Positions 21,554 to 33,842 of a stretch of 64,000 nucleotides of DNA are shown here, piece by piece. The notes under the pieces were generated by a model, which saw nothing but the letters and a program-made list of their open reading frames with translations, ran no database searches and was not told the DNA's origin. The translations under genes were made by a program, and so were the position numbers. This DNA is from Mycoplasmopsis agalactiae PG2 (GTDB lineage Bacteria; Bacillota_I; Bacilli_A; Mycoplasmatales; Metamycoplasmataceae). The DNA is taken from NCBI RefSeq assembly GCF_000063605.1, contig NC_009497.1, positions 310,001 through 374,000 of the forward strand, written 5' to 3'. Within the stretch, counting starts at the first letter, position 1, and each line of letters starts with the position of its first letter.

Positions 21554-23764
21554 ATGAACGTATTTAAGAAAAAGAAAAACAGAGTAATTATTTTTTCACT
21601 TGCTACAGGAGCAGTTATTTCTGCATCAACTGGTGCAGTTGTTTATTCATCTAACTCTGATTCAAATTTGTCAAGAATACTTTTTAATAACTCAACAGAT
21701 GCACAGGTAGCAAATAATAAAAACAACATTAGTAAATCTACTGATTCAATTAAAGATAATAATGTAATTGAAAATACTAAACCTAAAATTATTAATCCAG
21801 CTGAAGAAGTAGCTCCTAAAACACCTGAAACAATTAGTGAAAATAGCTCAGCTCATGAAATAAATAGAACAACAGTAACTCCTGAAAGATCTGAACCATT
21901 AATTGCTAAACCGAATGTAATTACAAAAGAAATTGTTATTCACGGTGTTAAGGTTAAAGCAACTATTGAAGTAACTCCAGATAGACCCGTTTCTAAACAT
22001 GATATGGATAGACAAATAAACAACATAAATCCTTACCAAAATATAATCGTAAGTAGAGTACTTAATGTTGAAGTAACTCAAGAATTAAGAGATAAGTCTA
22101 TAAGCAATGCACTTGATGGAAAAGACGGCACAGGATTATTTGCTGGTACATTTTTCAAAACGCTTGAAAACATTTTTACTAGTAGTAGTGATCTAGCTTC
22201 TGCTGAAGCAGTTGTAAGGCAAAATATTGGAGTTTATAGAGACAATGTCCATCGTTATGAAAGACTGCTAAACAGTAAAAATGTAATAAACTTTTTAACT
22301 GAAAAAGGCAAACAAGAATACCCTTCAAAGAAGTTTGATTCTGAAATTCAAAGAAACATTTGACTTATTAACCATTTAGATAAAACTAAGTTTACTAAGT
22401 TAGCTAAAGATGCTGAAGCATTCTTAAGTCAAGGACTTGCAATTTCACCTAGATCGGCTATTATCAATGAAGATGGAACAATTAGCTCACATGGTTTTGC
22501 ACCTGATGATCAATTTAACACAGTAACTTCAAGAGTTTCAAGAGACAACCGCGAAAGAAGAGTTTTTGGCTACGATTCACCATATGGTAGATCACCTGAT
22601 AGTGTCTGAGAAGGCTCATATGAAGACTGAAGAAAAGAAGATGTTACAAATAAACCTGAATATAGTAAATATAATGTAAGCAGTGCTGATGGAATTAAAT
22701 TAACTAAGCTCACTAGAGAAAAAACAGATAATAGTCCTGGTGCACTTAATGAAGGATTAGTTGTTGAGATTGACGCCGCTAATCAATCAGGCTATGGTAA
22801 GACTTTAGATCTTATAAATAAGCTTAAAAATGACAAAGTGCAAGTTACTTCATACAGAATTAAAAATATGGGTTCTAGTGATCCAAGTCAAGCATTTAAG
22901 AACATTCTTTTAGCGCTTCCAGACAACATTCCACAATTAGAATTATTCTTTTCAGCTGAAGCTACAAATACAAGTAGTTTAATTGCGCTAGAAAACAAAT
23001 ACATTAAAGAATTGTCGCTCTATACATTAGGTAATTCATTGCTTCATAAATGATCATTCAATCCTTTAGCATTAAGAAAAACTGAGTGAATTAATACAGT
23101 TGATTACAATGTAAGCAGAGACTTTTTACCTAATGTAGCAATACCAACAAGAATTACTTTTGACACAATTGCTTTTGATAAAGAAGACTTTGCAAATAAA
23201 TCATTTGAGCGAATTAACGATGGATTAAGAATGGTATATTTTGCAAGAAACAATGAACCATTTTTCCAAGCAGGACTAGGCCCAGGACTAAATCCTGATC
23301 ATAATGAAGGTAATAATAGTTATCCAATGGGCATTGATTTTTCTAGAATAGAAGAGATTAAATCACTAAGAAACTTAGTGTTTAATTACGTAGTTAATCC
23401 AAATAATACCCCTAGAAAAATCAGAAGGCTGACTTTATTTAATAATAATTCTTCATTTGAAATTTCTTCAGATGAACTAACTCATGCAAGTTTTGAACAC
23501 TTTGCAACTGATGCTATGGATCAGTACTCTAAGCCAAAAATTATGTTTAGTAATGGCGATATAACTGATTCAATTAGAATAAGCGATTCTAATAAATTAG
23601 ATTCACAAGCTATATGAAACTTATCTAAGTTTTTTGAATACAATGAAAAACTTAAGTCAACTAAAAGTATTAAAGTTCCAGAAAATGCAACTGAATTAAG
23701 AGATCAATTAATTAATTTAGGCTATAAAGTTGAAAACAGTGACGGCAATATAACATATACATAG
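21554..23764 (+). CDS. mib: Immunoglobulin-blocking protein MIB (copy 1)
   Basis: Surface protein that, in studied mycoplasmas, grips the Fab of host antibodies and presents them to the MIP protease. 736 residues. A basic N-terminus and one membrane segment (VIIFSLATGAVISASTGAVVY) act as signal anchor. A Pro/Glu/Thr-rich spacer follows (about 60-125). The main body shows the family blocks EVTPDRPVSKHDM, SRVSRDNRERRVFGY and LPQLELFFSAEATNTSSLIAL. It shares these with copies 2 and 3. The start at 21554 follows GGAG by 6 bases and is preferred to the ATG at 21542. The MIP1 gene follows 28 bases downstream. Confidence 0.92.
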
Positions 23765-23792
23765 AATTTACTTTTTAAAAGGAAATTAATTT

Positions 23793-26390
23793 ATGAAAAA
23801 ACTAAAGAAAACTTTGCTATTATGCTCATCTTCAATGCTTTTGCCAGCATTATTAATAGCTGCTAAGTGTAATAATGATTCAAAAAAGGATTCTAAAGAA
23901 GAGAAGAAAATAACTTTACTTAGTGATAGCGAATTTGAAAAATTAGTTAATGAAACAAATGATTTAAATGATCTTGCATCATTATCTTTTAGTGCAAACT
24001 TTGGCCAAAGCAAATCTTTAGATAAAACATTGCCAACTGAAATTGAAGAAAACCCTGGAAATCTAAAAATTAGTGTTAAAGATAAATATTCAGAAAGCAT
24101 TATTGTTAAAGTTCAAGGAGCATCAACTGAAAAAGATACTTCAAGGAATATATCTAATATTAAAGGTGAAGTTAGTGTTTATGTAAGTTTTACAAACAAA
24201 AGTACAAGTAAGGAAATTTATAAAAACTTTACTCTTAAAGGGCTAGCAAATAATTCTGTTGGAGCTGATCATAATGGCAGATTATCAGGAGATTCACTTG
24301 CAGCTATTGGTGGAAAACAAGGGTATCTTGATTATCATAATAAAACACAAGCAGAAAGATTCAAAAAAGATAATAACGAGTATATTAATCAGCTTAAAGG
24401 TATGCTAAGTCGTAGCACAGGCAAGGAAGTAGACTTTAAGAGTTTTAGAAGCATATCAACAACTGATGAACAAGTCAAAAAGTTCAATGAAACAGCCAAA
24501 TTAGTGAATTTTGATTCTTATGAAAATGCTGCATTAAAAGGATTTACTATTCCGGTTTATGAAAATGGTGACAACAATCCCAAGCTTAAAGTTTATGATG
24601 CGCCAGAAATGTCAAAAGGTCCATCTCCAATTGATACAATCGGCAGAAACATTTATAGATCAAGTGGTTTAGCTAGAACACTATTAAATGAAACTTACAA
24701 AACTATTGCTGAGCAAACTTTTCAAGTTTCATTTACAACCTTAAAAGATTTTGATGATGAAATTAAGCAAGCTGAAAACTTAAAAAATCAGATTACAAAT
24801 TGAAACAGAGATCAGATAAATTCATTCACAGCAAAAGACAGGGCTAATCTTAAAGCAAATTATGAAACTGATGTTTATCAATTAGAATTAGAAAAAAAGA
24901 GTCTAAGCAAAGAAGCACTAAGAGGATTAGAGCAAAGTTTTCAAGACAGAAGAAAAAAACTTGATGATGATTTTCAAAAAGAAAACAGCAGACTTGAAAA
25001 CATAACTAATGATGAATTAAAAAAAGAAATTGAAAAGCATATAGAAAACTATAGGCAACTAAAAAGCGAAGGAAGAACATATTCATCTGTTTCAGGAACA
25101 ATGTGACTAATGGACTTTATGATTCCTGATAATGGCAAAGGCGCAACTAAATTTTATTTTGGTACTAACTCACACGTTGCTAAAGGTCTAACTGATAAAA
25201 CAACTAAATTTTCTATGTCAAGAATGAATGAAAATGTCGGAGTTGGCTCACATTTTAGACTTAATGATTTAGATGATAGATTTACCAGATTCCTTTTTGA
25301 TAATGTTGAAAAAGGCGCAATAAATGTTATTTTCCAAGCGACTGACTTTTTAGACAGTAAGCCATATGACTTTTTAGAATCTTCACAAAAAGAGAAGTTC
25401 AAGGGTGTCGAAGAATTTATGGACTTTGCAGTTATTGAAATTGACTTTGAGAAAATCCTAAACAATAATAAAGATCAAAATTTCAGCGCAATATCTAATG
25501 GCAAAAATCTTACTTCTAATTATTCAAGTAAAAGTACAGAAGACATTGTCAAATGAATTACTAACAATTACCAATCTAAAACTGACAAACATGTTAAATT
25601 TAGAGCAGATTCATATCTTAAAGACTATAGCAAAATTGACAGACCTATAATTCTTGATACTAAAAAGTCAGAAGAAGTTAAGAAATTTAATGCTTTAGAT
25701 AGCTTATACATTCTTGGTTATCCTTCATCAACAGGTGACTATTTCCTAGAAAACTATATTGATGAAGATCAACAAAAAGTTGTTAAAACTAACTTTTCAA
25801 TGTGAATTAATGCTGATGAAAAATACTATAAAAATGTATCTTCACAAGAAGGTGCTCCTTCAAATCATCCAAAAGAAAACTTGGAAAGAGGTGAGTTTTT
25901 ATCTTATGAAATAGGTTATCGTTCATTTACTGATAAACCTGGTTTAACTGATGGATTTTTAGCAGCAAGTAGAACTGGAAATGAACTATACTCAATTAAT
26001 GGAAAAAGCTACTTTAACTATGGTTTACACATAATGCCTAGATCGTATGTTCCTTCTGGTGGAGCTTCAGGCTCAAGTGTAAGAAACAAAAATAATGAAT
26101 TAATAGCTGTATTCCATACTGCAAATAATTCAGCTAAAACAGGTTTAGCAGCAGCATTTAGATCATATGGTTATGATTATCAAGGCCTTTTTGGTGAGTA
26201 CAAATTACCAGCATATGACTTAATATATGGCGGGGCTGCCGGTCAAAAGAATTCATATAGGGATGAGCTTAAGAAAAAATATCCTAAAAATGGAAAAGAA
26301 CACAAAACTAACTTATTCCAAAATGGATTTGAAAAAGAGAACATTCCAACACAATTCAAGTTTAATGATTTATCAACCTCAACTAGATAA
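23793..26390 (+). CDS. mip: Immunoglobulin protease MIP, lipoprotein serine protease (copy 1)
   Basis: Lipoprotein protease of the DUF31/MIP family; MIP of M. mycoides cleaves the antibody heavy chain near its variable domain once MIB has bound it. 865 residues. The signal peptide ends at the lipobox IAAKC. An N-terminal domain is followed by a charged coiled-coil-like stretch (about 325-430) and the protease domain. The likely catalytic triad is His461 (TNSHVA), Asp544 (MDFAVIEIDF) and Ser759 (GGASGSSVRN). An AAGGA ribosome site precedes the ATG. It directly follows MIB1, so the pair is presumably co-expressed. Confidence 0.92.
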
Positions 26391-26467
26391 AATTACACAT
26401 AAACCAGCCAAAATGACTGTTTTATAATGCTTTTAGTTTTAGTATGAACAAAAATAAGGAGAAAAAA

Positions 26468-28684
26468 ATGAAGATTTTGAAAACTAAGAAAAACAGAATA
26501 TTAATGTTTTCGCTTTTATCAGGTGGCATTGTTTCAGTGGCTGCTGGAGCAGCTATTTATAAAGCATCTTCAGATTTTGACTTAGCAAAATCTATTTTCT
26601 CTTCAGATTCATTTGATTCAGAACTAGCTAATAGTAATAATGTTAAGCACACAAATGATTCAATTAGAGACAAAAATATAACTGAAAAAGTTAATGAACC
26701 ATTCAAAACAGAAGAACCTAAAACTGAACCAATTATTATAAAAACACCTAAAGCAGAAGAATCATCAACTGCTGAACCACCTAAAGAAACTATAAAACCA
26801 GTTGAATCTCAACCGATAGTAGCTAGCACAACTACTGAAAGAAGAGAAATAATTCTTAATGGTGTAAAAGTTTATGCTATTGTAGAAGTTAATCCTGATA
26901 GAAAAGTAAGCAACTATGATATAAAAAAAGGAATAGCAAATAGAGAACCATACCAAAGTACTATAGTTAACAAATTAGTTTCGGTTGAAGTAACTGATGA
27001 ATTAAGAACAAGCACAGTAGAAAAAGCTTTAACTAGCGGCGAAGGTGATGGACTTTTTGATGGCACATTTTTCAAAGTTATTGATGATTTAATTAATGTT
27101 GATAAAGATTCATTAGAAGTTGCTGAAGGTGTGTTAAAACAAAATAGTCAAATATGAGAAAGTAATCTGTTCCGTTATAAAGAACTGCTTGATTCAGAGA
27201 ATGTTGTTAATTTTTTAAAAGAACCTGCTAAAAGTGAATATCCAACCAAGAAGTTTGCTTCTGTTAATCAAAAATACATCTGATTAATAGCTAATTTAGA
27301 CAAATCCAAATTCACAAAATTAGCTTCTACATCTGATAAGTATTTAAATGAAGGATTAGTAGTTAGCCCAAGAAATGCAAAAATAAATGCTAATGGAGAA
27401 ATTGATGCCCATGCTTGATCACCTTCTCCTGAATTTAATACTGTTACTTCAAGATATGCTAGAGATAATAGTTTAAAAAGAGTTTTTGGCTATAATTCAC
27501 ACTTTTGACGTTCGCCTGATGATACTGAAGAAGGTAATTATCCTGGGTGAAAGAAAAGTGATGCAACTAATGAATTCAGCAGCTATGGCATAAGCGCTGC
27601 TGATGGCATAAATGTCTATAAATTAGAAAGAGAAGAAAAAATAAAAGAAGAAAACGGCCAAATTAATGAAGGCTATGTTGTTAACATTGATGCAAGGAAT
27701 CCTGAAGGCTATAGTAAAACCAAAAAACTAATTGAAGATCTTAAGAGAGATGGCAAGAAAATTACTTCATACCGTATTAAAAATATGGGAGAAAACGATC
27801 CAGCACAAAAATTTAAAGAAATTTTAGCAGCCTTGCCTGATGACTTGCCACAACTTGAATTATTTTTCTCAGCTAATGCTACTAATACAAGTAGTTTAAT
27901 TGCTTTAGAAAATAAGAAAATTAAAGAACTTTCGCTTTATACATTAGGTAATTCATTATTGCAAAAATGATCGTTTAACCCTTGAGCTTTCAAAAACACA
28001 GCTTGAATAAATACTAATGATTACAATGTAAGTTATGAATATGGCAGAAATAAACCATTAGCAACTAGAATAACTTTTGACACTATAGCTTTTGACCAAG
28101 AAGACTATAAAACAGAGAATAACTTCGAAAGAATTAATGACGGATTAAGATTAGTTTACTATGCTAGAAACAATGAAAGAGCATTCCAAGGAAGCTTTGG
28201 GCCTGGATTAAATCCTGACCATGCTGAAGGTGATAATAGCTATCCTGTGGGCTTAGACTTTTCTAGAGTGCCAAAAATAAAATCACTTAGAGGTTTAGAG
28301 TTTCATGATAGTCAAAATCCAAGCAATAAAGCTAGAAAAATTAAGAGACTAACATTATTTAATAATTCAAATACTTTTGAAATATCAGGCAGTGAACTTA
28401 ATCAAGCTAGTTTTCATCATATAATGGAACCAGTTCCTGGTGATAGTGACAAACCTAAAATTATGTTTAGTAATGGCGATACAACAAACACAATTAAAAT
28501 TAGTTCTAAAGAAAGATTAAGTTCAGAAGGACTTACAAACTTAAATAAATTCTTCCAATTAAATGATGTTCTTAGAGCAAGTAAGAAAATAATAGTTCCT
28601 GAAGGTGCTAGTGAATTAATAAGTCAACTACAGGGTGCTGGATTTAATGTTGAAGTTGGTACTGACGGCTTTACTTATACCTAG
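26468..28684 (+). CDS. mib: Immunoglobulin-blocking protein MIB (copy 2, no own MIP)
   Basis: 738 residues with the same plan as copy 1: signal anchor (ILMFSLLSGGIVSVAAGAAIY), a Pro/Glu-rich spacer (about 75-122, TEEPKTEPIII and following), then the conserved body (EVNPDRKVSNYD, LPQLELFFSANATNTSSLIAL, KELSLYTLGNSLLQKWSFNPW). It lies 77 bases after MIP1 and is followed by another MIB rather than a MIP, so it has no dedicated protease. The start at 26468 follows AAGGAG by 6 bases; the ATG at 26444 is upstream of that site. It probably binds a different antibody class or species, but this cannot be read from sequence. Confidence 0.9.
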
Positions 28685-28699
28685 TAAATTTATCTAAAA

Positions 28700-28741
28700 A
28701 ACTATAAATAAATTAGTTAGCAAAACACTATTTATTTAGTT
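28700..28741 (+). terminator. Hairpin after MIB2, possible terminator
   Basis: AACTATAAATAAAT (28700-28713) pairs with ATTTATTTAGTT (28730-28741) with one bulge, but the following sequence (CTTTCC) is only weakly T-rich. A second small hairpin with a T5 tail (CCCT/AGGG, 28829-28845) precedes MIB3. The 207-base gap suggests MIB3 has its own promoter. Confidence 0.4.
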
Positions 28742-28891
28742 CTTTCCACAAATTTTCCATATTTTTAACAGAAAAATTTATTTGTGCTTTTAAAAAAACA
28801 CTTTCACTTTACACTTATTGCTGTACGCCCTTGTTATAGGGTTTTTAGTTAAGTTAATTAATTTTCATAAAATAATAATTTTAGGAGTAAT

Positions 28892-31183
28892 ATGAGTATT
28901 TTCAAAAAGAAAAAGAGCAGAATTTTACTAATTTCACTCTCAGTTGGAATAGTAGCGTCTGTCTCTTCTGGTGCACTAATTTATAACGCTGCTAGTGACA
29001 ATAATTTAAGCAAATTATTATTCTCAAGTGAAAGCGATTCACTGCTTCATCCTTCAAGCAATGTTGATTACTCAAGAAGTGTTAATTCAATTACAGATAA
29101 AAACATTAAGGAGTTATCAAAGCAGCCAAAAGTTTTAGAAAAACCTGAAGATATAGAACCTATTGTTACCCCTAAAATTGAAATTAAACCAGAAGAAACA
29201 ATTACTCCTCCTAAGGTTGAAGAAGCTAAGCCAGCTGAACCAGCCTCTACTCCTGAACCTCCTAGAATTACTCCTGAAATTCCAAATTACAAACCTGATG
29301 TTACTTCTTTAATCCAAAGAACTGAAAAAGTAAGAATTTTTGGTGTTGAAGTTAATGCAACAGTGCTAGCACGTCCTGATAGAGTTGTTTCTGAAGCTGA
29401 TAAGAAAAGGGGAATAACTAATGTTAATCCTTATCAAAATGTGACTGTATCTAAATTATTAAATATTGAAGTAACTAAGGATTTAGAAAATAAGGTCATT
29501 GAAAATGCTTTAGGCAGTGACAAAGGACAAGGACTTGGCTTATTTAGCAATAACTTATTCAAGATTGCTGATGAAATTATAGGAGAAAGTGAAGGCTTAG
29601 ATAAAGCTGAAGATGTTTTAGTTAAACAAAATCCTGGAACTTGAGGTGAACAGATCCATCGTTATAAAGCATTAATTGATTCAGGAAAATTTAAGCAATT
29701 CCTAAAAGAAGGAAAATTAGATGAATATAACAAACTTGTTAAAGAAAACTTCTTCAAAACTCCTAATCAAAAGATGCTTTGAATAATAATTAACTTAGAT
29801 AAAAGCAAGTTTACAAAGATATCTCAAAAGTCATTAAATTACCTTAAACAGGGATTAGCAATTGATCCTAGAAATGCAATTATTAATGCTGATGGTATAA
29901 TTGATTCATTAGGCTGAGATGTGCCAGATCAATACAACACAGTAACTTCTAGACTATCTAGAGATAATTCAACTAGAAGAGCGTTTGACTATGACGAATG
30001 ATATCTTCGTTCATCAGATTCAATAGTTGATGGTAAGTTCCCTGGATGAACTAAGAGCGATAAAACTAGTGATTATAGTTCGGCATACAATATCCAACCT
30101 AGTGATGGAATTAAAGTATTTGAATTAACTAGAAATAATCCAGTTAATGATGGAAGCAAAAGAAATAGCGGCATTGTAGTTGAAATAGATGCTGCTAATT
30201 CTTCAGGCTATAACAAAATAAAAGAATTAGTTGAAAAATTCAAGGCGAATAATAAAGAAATTACTTCATACAGAATTTTCAATATGGGTGTAACTAGCCC
30301 TAGTCAAGAGTTTAAAGACATATTAAAGTCACTTCCTGATAATCTTCCTCAATTAGAACTATTCTTCTCAGCTCAGGCAACTAATACATCTAGTTTAATT
30401 GCACTTAAAGATAAAAATATTAAAGAATTATCTTTATATACAATGGGTAATTCATTGTTAGATTCATGATCATTCAATCCTTGATCATTAAACAAGGTTG
30501 AATGAATTAATACAAATGATTACAACGTTAGTGCTCAATATCCACCTAATACACCAATAGCAACTAGAATTTCATTTGATACAGTTGCTTTTGATCCAGA
30601 AGATTATTCAAAAGTAGGAGATTGAGAAAGAATAAACAATGGCCTAAGGTTGGTTTATTTTGTAAGAAACAATGAACCATTTTTCCAAGGAAGACATGGT
30701 TCAGGGCTTGAACCTGATACTGCAGAAGGCGGAAATAGCTATCCAACAGGTTTAGACTTTTCTCGAGTGCCAAATATAAAATCATTAAGAGGTTTAGTAT
30801 TCCATGACATTGAAAAACCTAATAATGGTTCTAGAAAAATTAAGAGATTAACTTTAGCTAATACAAGTGAATCATTCGAAATTTCTTCAGATGAATTAAG
30901 TGCAGCTGGACTTGAAAACTTAGCAATTGGTGAACCTGAGCCACCTAAAATTTTCTTTAGTAATGGAAGCAGTACTAAATCAATCAAGATTAAGTTAAAA
31001 GATGGGACTAGACAGCTAGATGGCAGTGCTATAGAAAATCTTCGTAAATTCTATGCTTATAGTGATTCGTTAAAAGCAGGAAACAAATCAATCAAGGTTG
31101 ATTCTAATGCTACTGAATTAAAACAACAGTTAGCGGGCTTAGGCTACAGTGTTGAAGAAGATAGTGGATTGCAATATACCTAA
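28892..31183 (+). CDS. mib: Immunoglobulin-blocking protein MIB (copy 3)
   Basis: 763 residues, the longest of the three copies because of a longer Pro/Glu-rich spacer (about 75-140, for example KPEETITPPKVEEAKPAEPA). Signal anchor: ILLISLSVGIVASVSSGALIY. The body has the shared blocks LARPDRVVSEADKKRGI, SRLSRDNSTRRAFDYD and LPQLELFFSAQATNTSSLIAL. The start follows AGGAG by 6 bases. It pairs with MIP2, 29 bases downstream, and heads the transcript that continues into the F1-like ATPase genes. Confidence 0.92.
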
Positions 31184-31212
31184 TTTACCTATAAAACAGT
31201 GAGAAACATACT

Positions 31213-33780
31213 ATGAATAAAAACAAAAAAATTTTATTAATTACTTCTGCAAGCATACTAACTCCTGCTTCAGTAGTTGTTGCTGCCCAGTGCAACACAA
31301 GCCAGAATAAATCACAAACTGTAGCTAGAGTTAAAGACTTAAGCAGTGAAGAGTTTCAAAAATTAATAGCTCAAACTGGTGATTATTCACAATTAGTTAA
31401 ATTAGTTTTTGGCTCACCTGAGAACAGCAGACCACTAAGTGAATTTTTGCCTTCACAAATTGAAGATAATTATCATAACTTAAGTGCAGTTGTTAATGAA
31501 AAGTATGCTGATATCATTGATGCTAATGTAGTTAATGCTTCAACTGAAAAACAGTTGCCAACTATTATCTCTAATGCTAAAGGTGAATTAAATGTTTTTA
31601 TTAATTTCAAGAACAAAAAAACAAATGAAACAGCAGAAAAAGCATTTAGGGTCACAGGGCTAAAATCTAATAATGGTTTACACCATTCAGGTGTACTTCA
31701 AAGATATCCTAATGATGCTCTTAAAGGTGCTGGTGGTTTTAAAACTTATTTAGGCTGAGACCAAAAGAAGCGTTTTGATTATGATAATAAGCTTTATGTT
31801 GATAGTATCAAGGGCTGATGAGGTGGCGGTGATATATTAGCAAAGCGTGAGCTTGATAAGACAACTGCTGATCAAAAGAAAAAATTTGATGAATTAGCTA
31901 AAAGTGTTGGTTTTGATAGCTATGAAAATGCAGCAGTAAAAGGATTTTCTCTTCCTGTTTATGGTACTGATGGTAATGTAACTGGTCTTAAATTATTTAA
32001 TAATGAAGTAGGTAAATCAGCTTCTCATATTGATACTTTAGGTAGAGAATTACCTAAAACAAATGGACTTGCTAGAACAATTCCTAATAAAACTTATCAA
32101 ACAATTGCAAAGCAAACTTACCAAATAACATTCAATTTCAAAAAAGATTTCAAAAAAGAGTTAGCTGAAATTGAAAAGAATATTAAGTTTTTTGAAAGCA
32201 AAGATGAGAAGCAAATTAAAGATTATCTAGAAACACAAATCAATGTCTTAACAAATAATCATAATTTCGCTCTTAGAGAAATAGAAAAAAAATGAGCATC
32301 GCTTTCCGAAGAAGCTAAAAAAGGTTTAGAAGATGCTCACAAAAGAGAAATTGAAGAAGAAAACAGGCAATATGAAGAGGAAAAAAATAAATATTCTTCT
32401 TGAAAAAAACAAGATTTAATTAATTGACAGAATGAAGAAAAGAAAAAAATAGAAGAGAAGAAAAATTCAGACCAATTCGGTGACAGAGTTTCTGGAACAA
32501 TTTGAATTATGGACTACCAACTTCCTGATTCTGGCAAACAAGCTACAAAATTTTATTTTGGAACTAACTCTCACGTAGCGAAAATATTAAAAGAACATGA
32601 ATTAACAGGTTTTTCTCTTTCTAGAGTTGATGGTAATGTTGGTGTTCATTCAACGTTTAAATTTAATGACTTAGACCCAAACTTCAAGAGGTTTAGCTTT
32701 ACTAAACCTAATGGAATGATAAATAATGTCTTTGATGCTGTTGACTTTTTAAATACAAGTCCAAAAGATTATATTGATGATAGTCAAAAAGAAGACTTCA
32801 AAGACGTAGAAGAGTACATTGACTTTGCAGTAATTGAAATTGACTTTGAAAAAATGAATCCTTCTGAAGTAATTGTTTGAAGCGAAAACACAGATGTAAG
32901 CAACAAAATACCAAACAAAGATAACAAAGATGAACTTATTAAGGTAATCACAAATGATTATCAAAATGACACTAAAAATCACATTAAATTCAAATCTAAA
33001 TCTTATCTAGAAAATTACAATGACATTGATGTTCCTTTAGCTATCAATGACAAGAATCCAGAAGATATTAAAAAGTGAAATGAAAAAGAAGGCTTATTCA
33101 TCTTAGGTTATCCTCGTGCTGATAAAGACTTCTATCTAGATAGATATATTGATGAAGATCAAATCAAAGTTGCTAAAGAAAATTACTCATTATGAGTTAA
33201 TGGTGATCATAAATGATATAAGCAACTAGCTACACCAGAAGGACAAAAGCCCGCTTTTCCCGAATATTCAGTTAATAATGGTGGCAGATTATCATATCAA
33301 ATAGGTTATAGAACTTTTACTGATAAACCTGGCTTAACTGATGGCTTTCTAGCAGCTCCTACAATTGGTGGTGAGTTCTATTCAATAACTGACAAAAGTG
33401 ACAGTAAAACAAAGAAATACGTCAATTATGGACTTCACTTAATGCCTAGATTCTATGCTCCTAATGGTGGTGCGTCTGGTTCTAGTGTTAGAAATAAAAA
33501 CAATGAATTAATTGCTGTATATCATGCATCAAACGACAGTGCAAAAACTGGTCTAGCAGCTATATTTAGATCTCCTGGTAAAGATTATAAAAATCTTTTT
33601 GGTGGCTACAACCTACCACAATATGACTTAATTTATGGTGGTGGCAAAGAGCAAAAGAACTCTTATAGACAAGCATTAAAAGAAAAATATAATAAAAACG
33701 GAACACAATTTAAAACTAAATTATTCAGCGATGGATTAGAAGACAACAACATTCCTAGTGAATTCAAATTTAATAATTAA
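31213..33780 (+). CDS. mip: Immunoglobulin protease MIP, lipoprotein serine protease (copy 2)
   Basis: 855 residues, DUF31/MIP family. The signal peptide ends at a lipobox-like VAAQC. Between the N-terminal domain and the protease is a Lys/Glu-rich helical region (about 320-420) typical of a coiled coil and different from that of copy 1. Likely triad: His454 (TNSHVA), Asp537 (IDFAVIEIDF) and Ser755 (GGASGSSVRN). Unlike copy 1 it has no clear ribosome site; a CCTATAAAACAG motif lies in the 29-base gap, so its translation may depend on MIB3. The ATPase cluster follows after 62 bases. Confidence 0.91.
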
Positions 33781-33842
33781 GCCAGATAATCCTACAAAAT
33801 AGAGTTATTAGTAAACTAATAAATTAATAATAAAGGAGTAAT

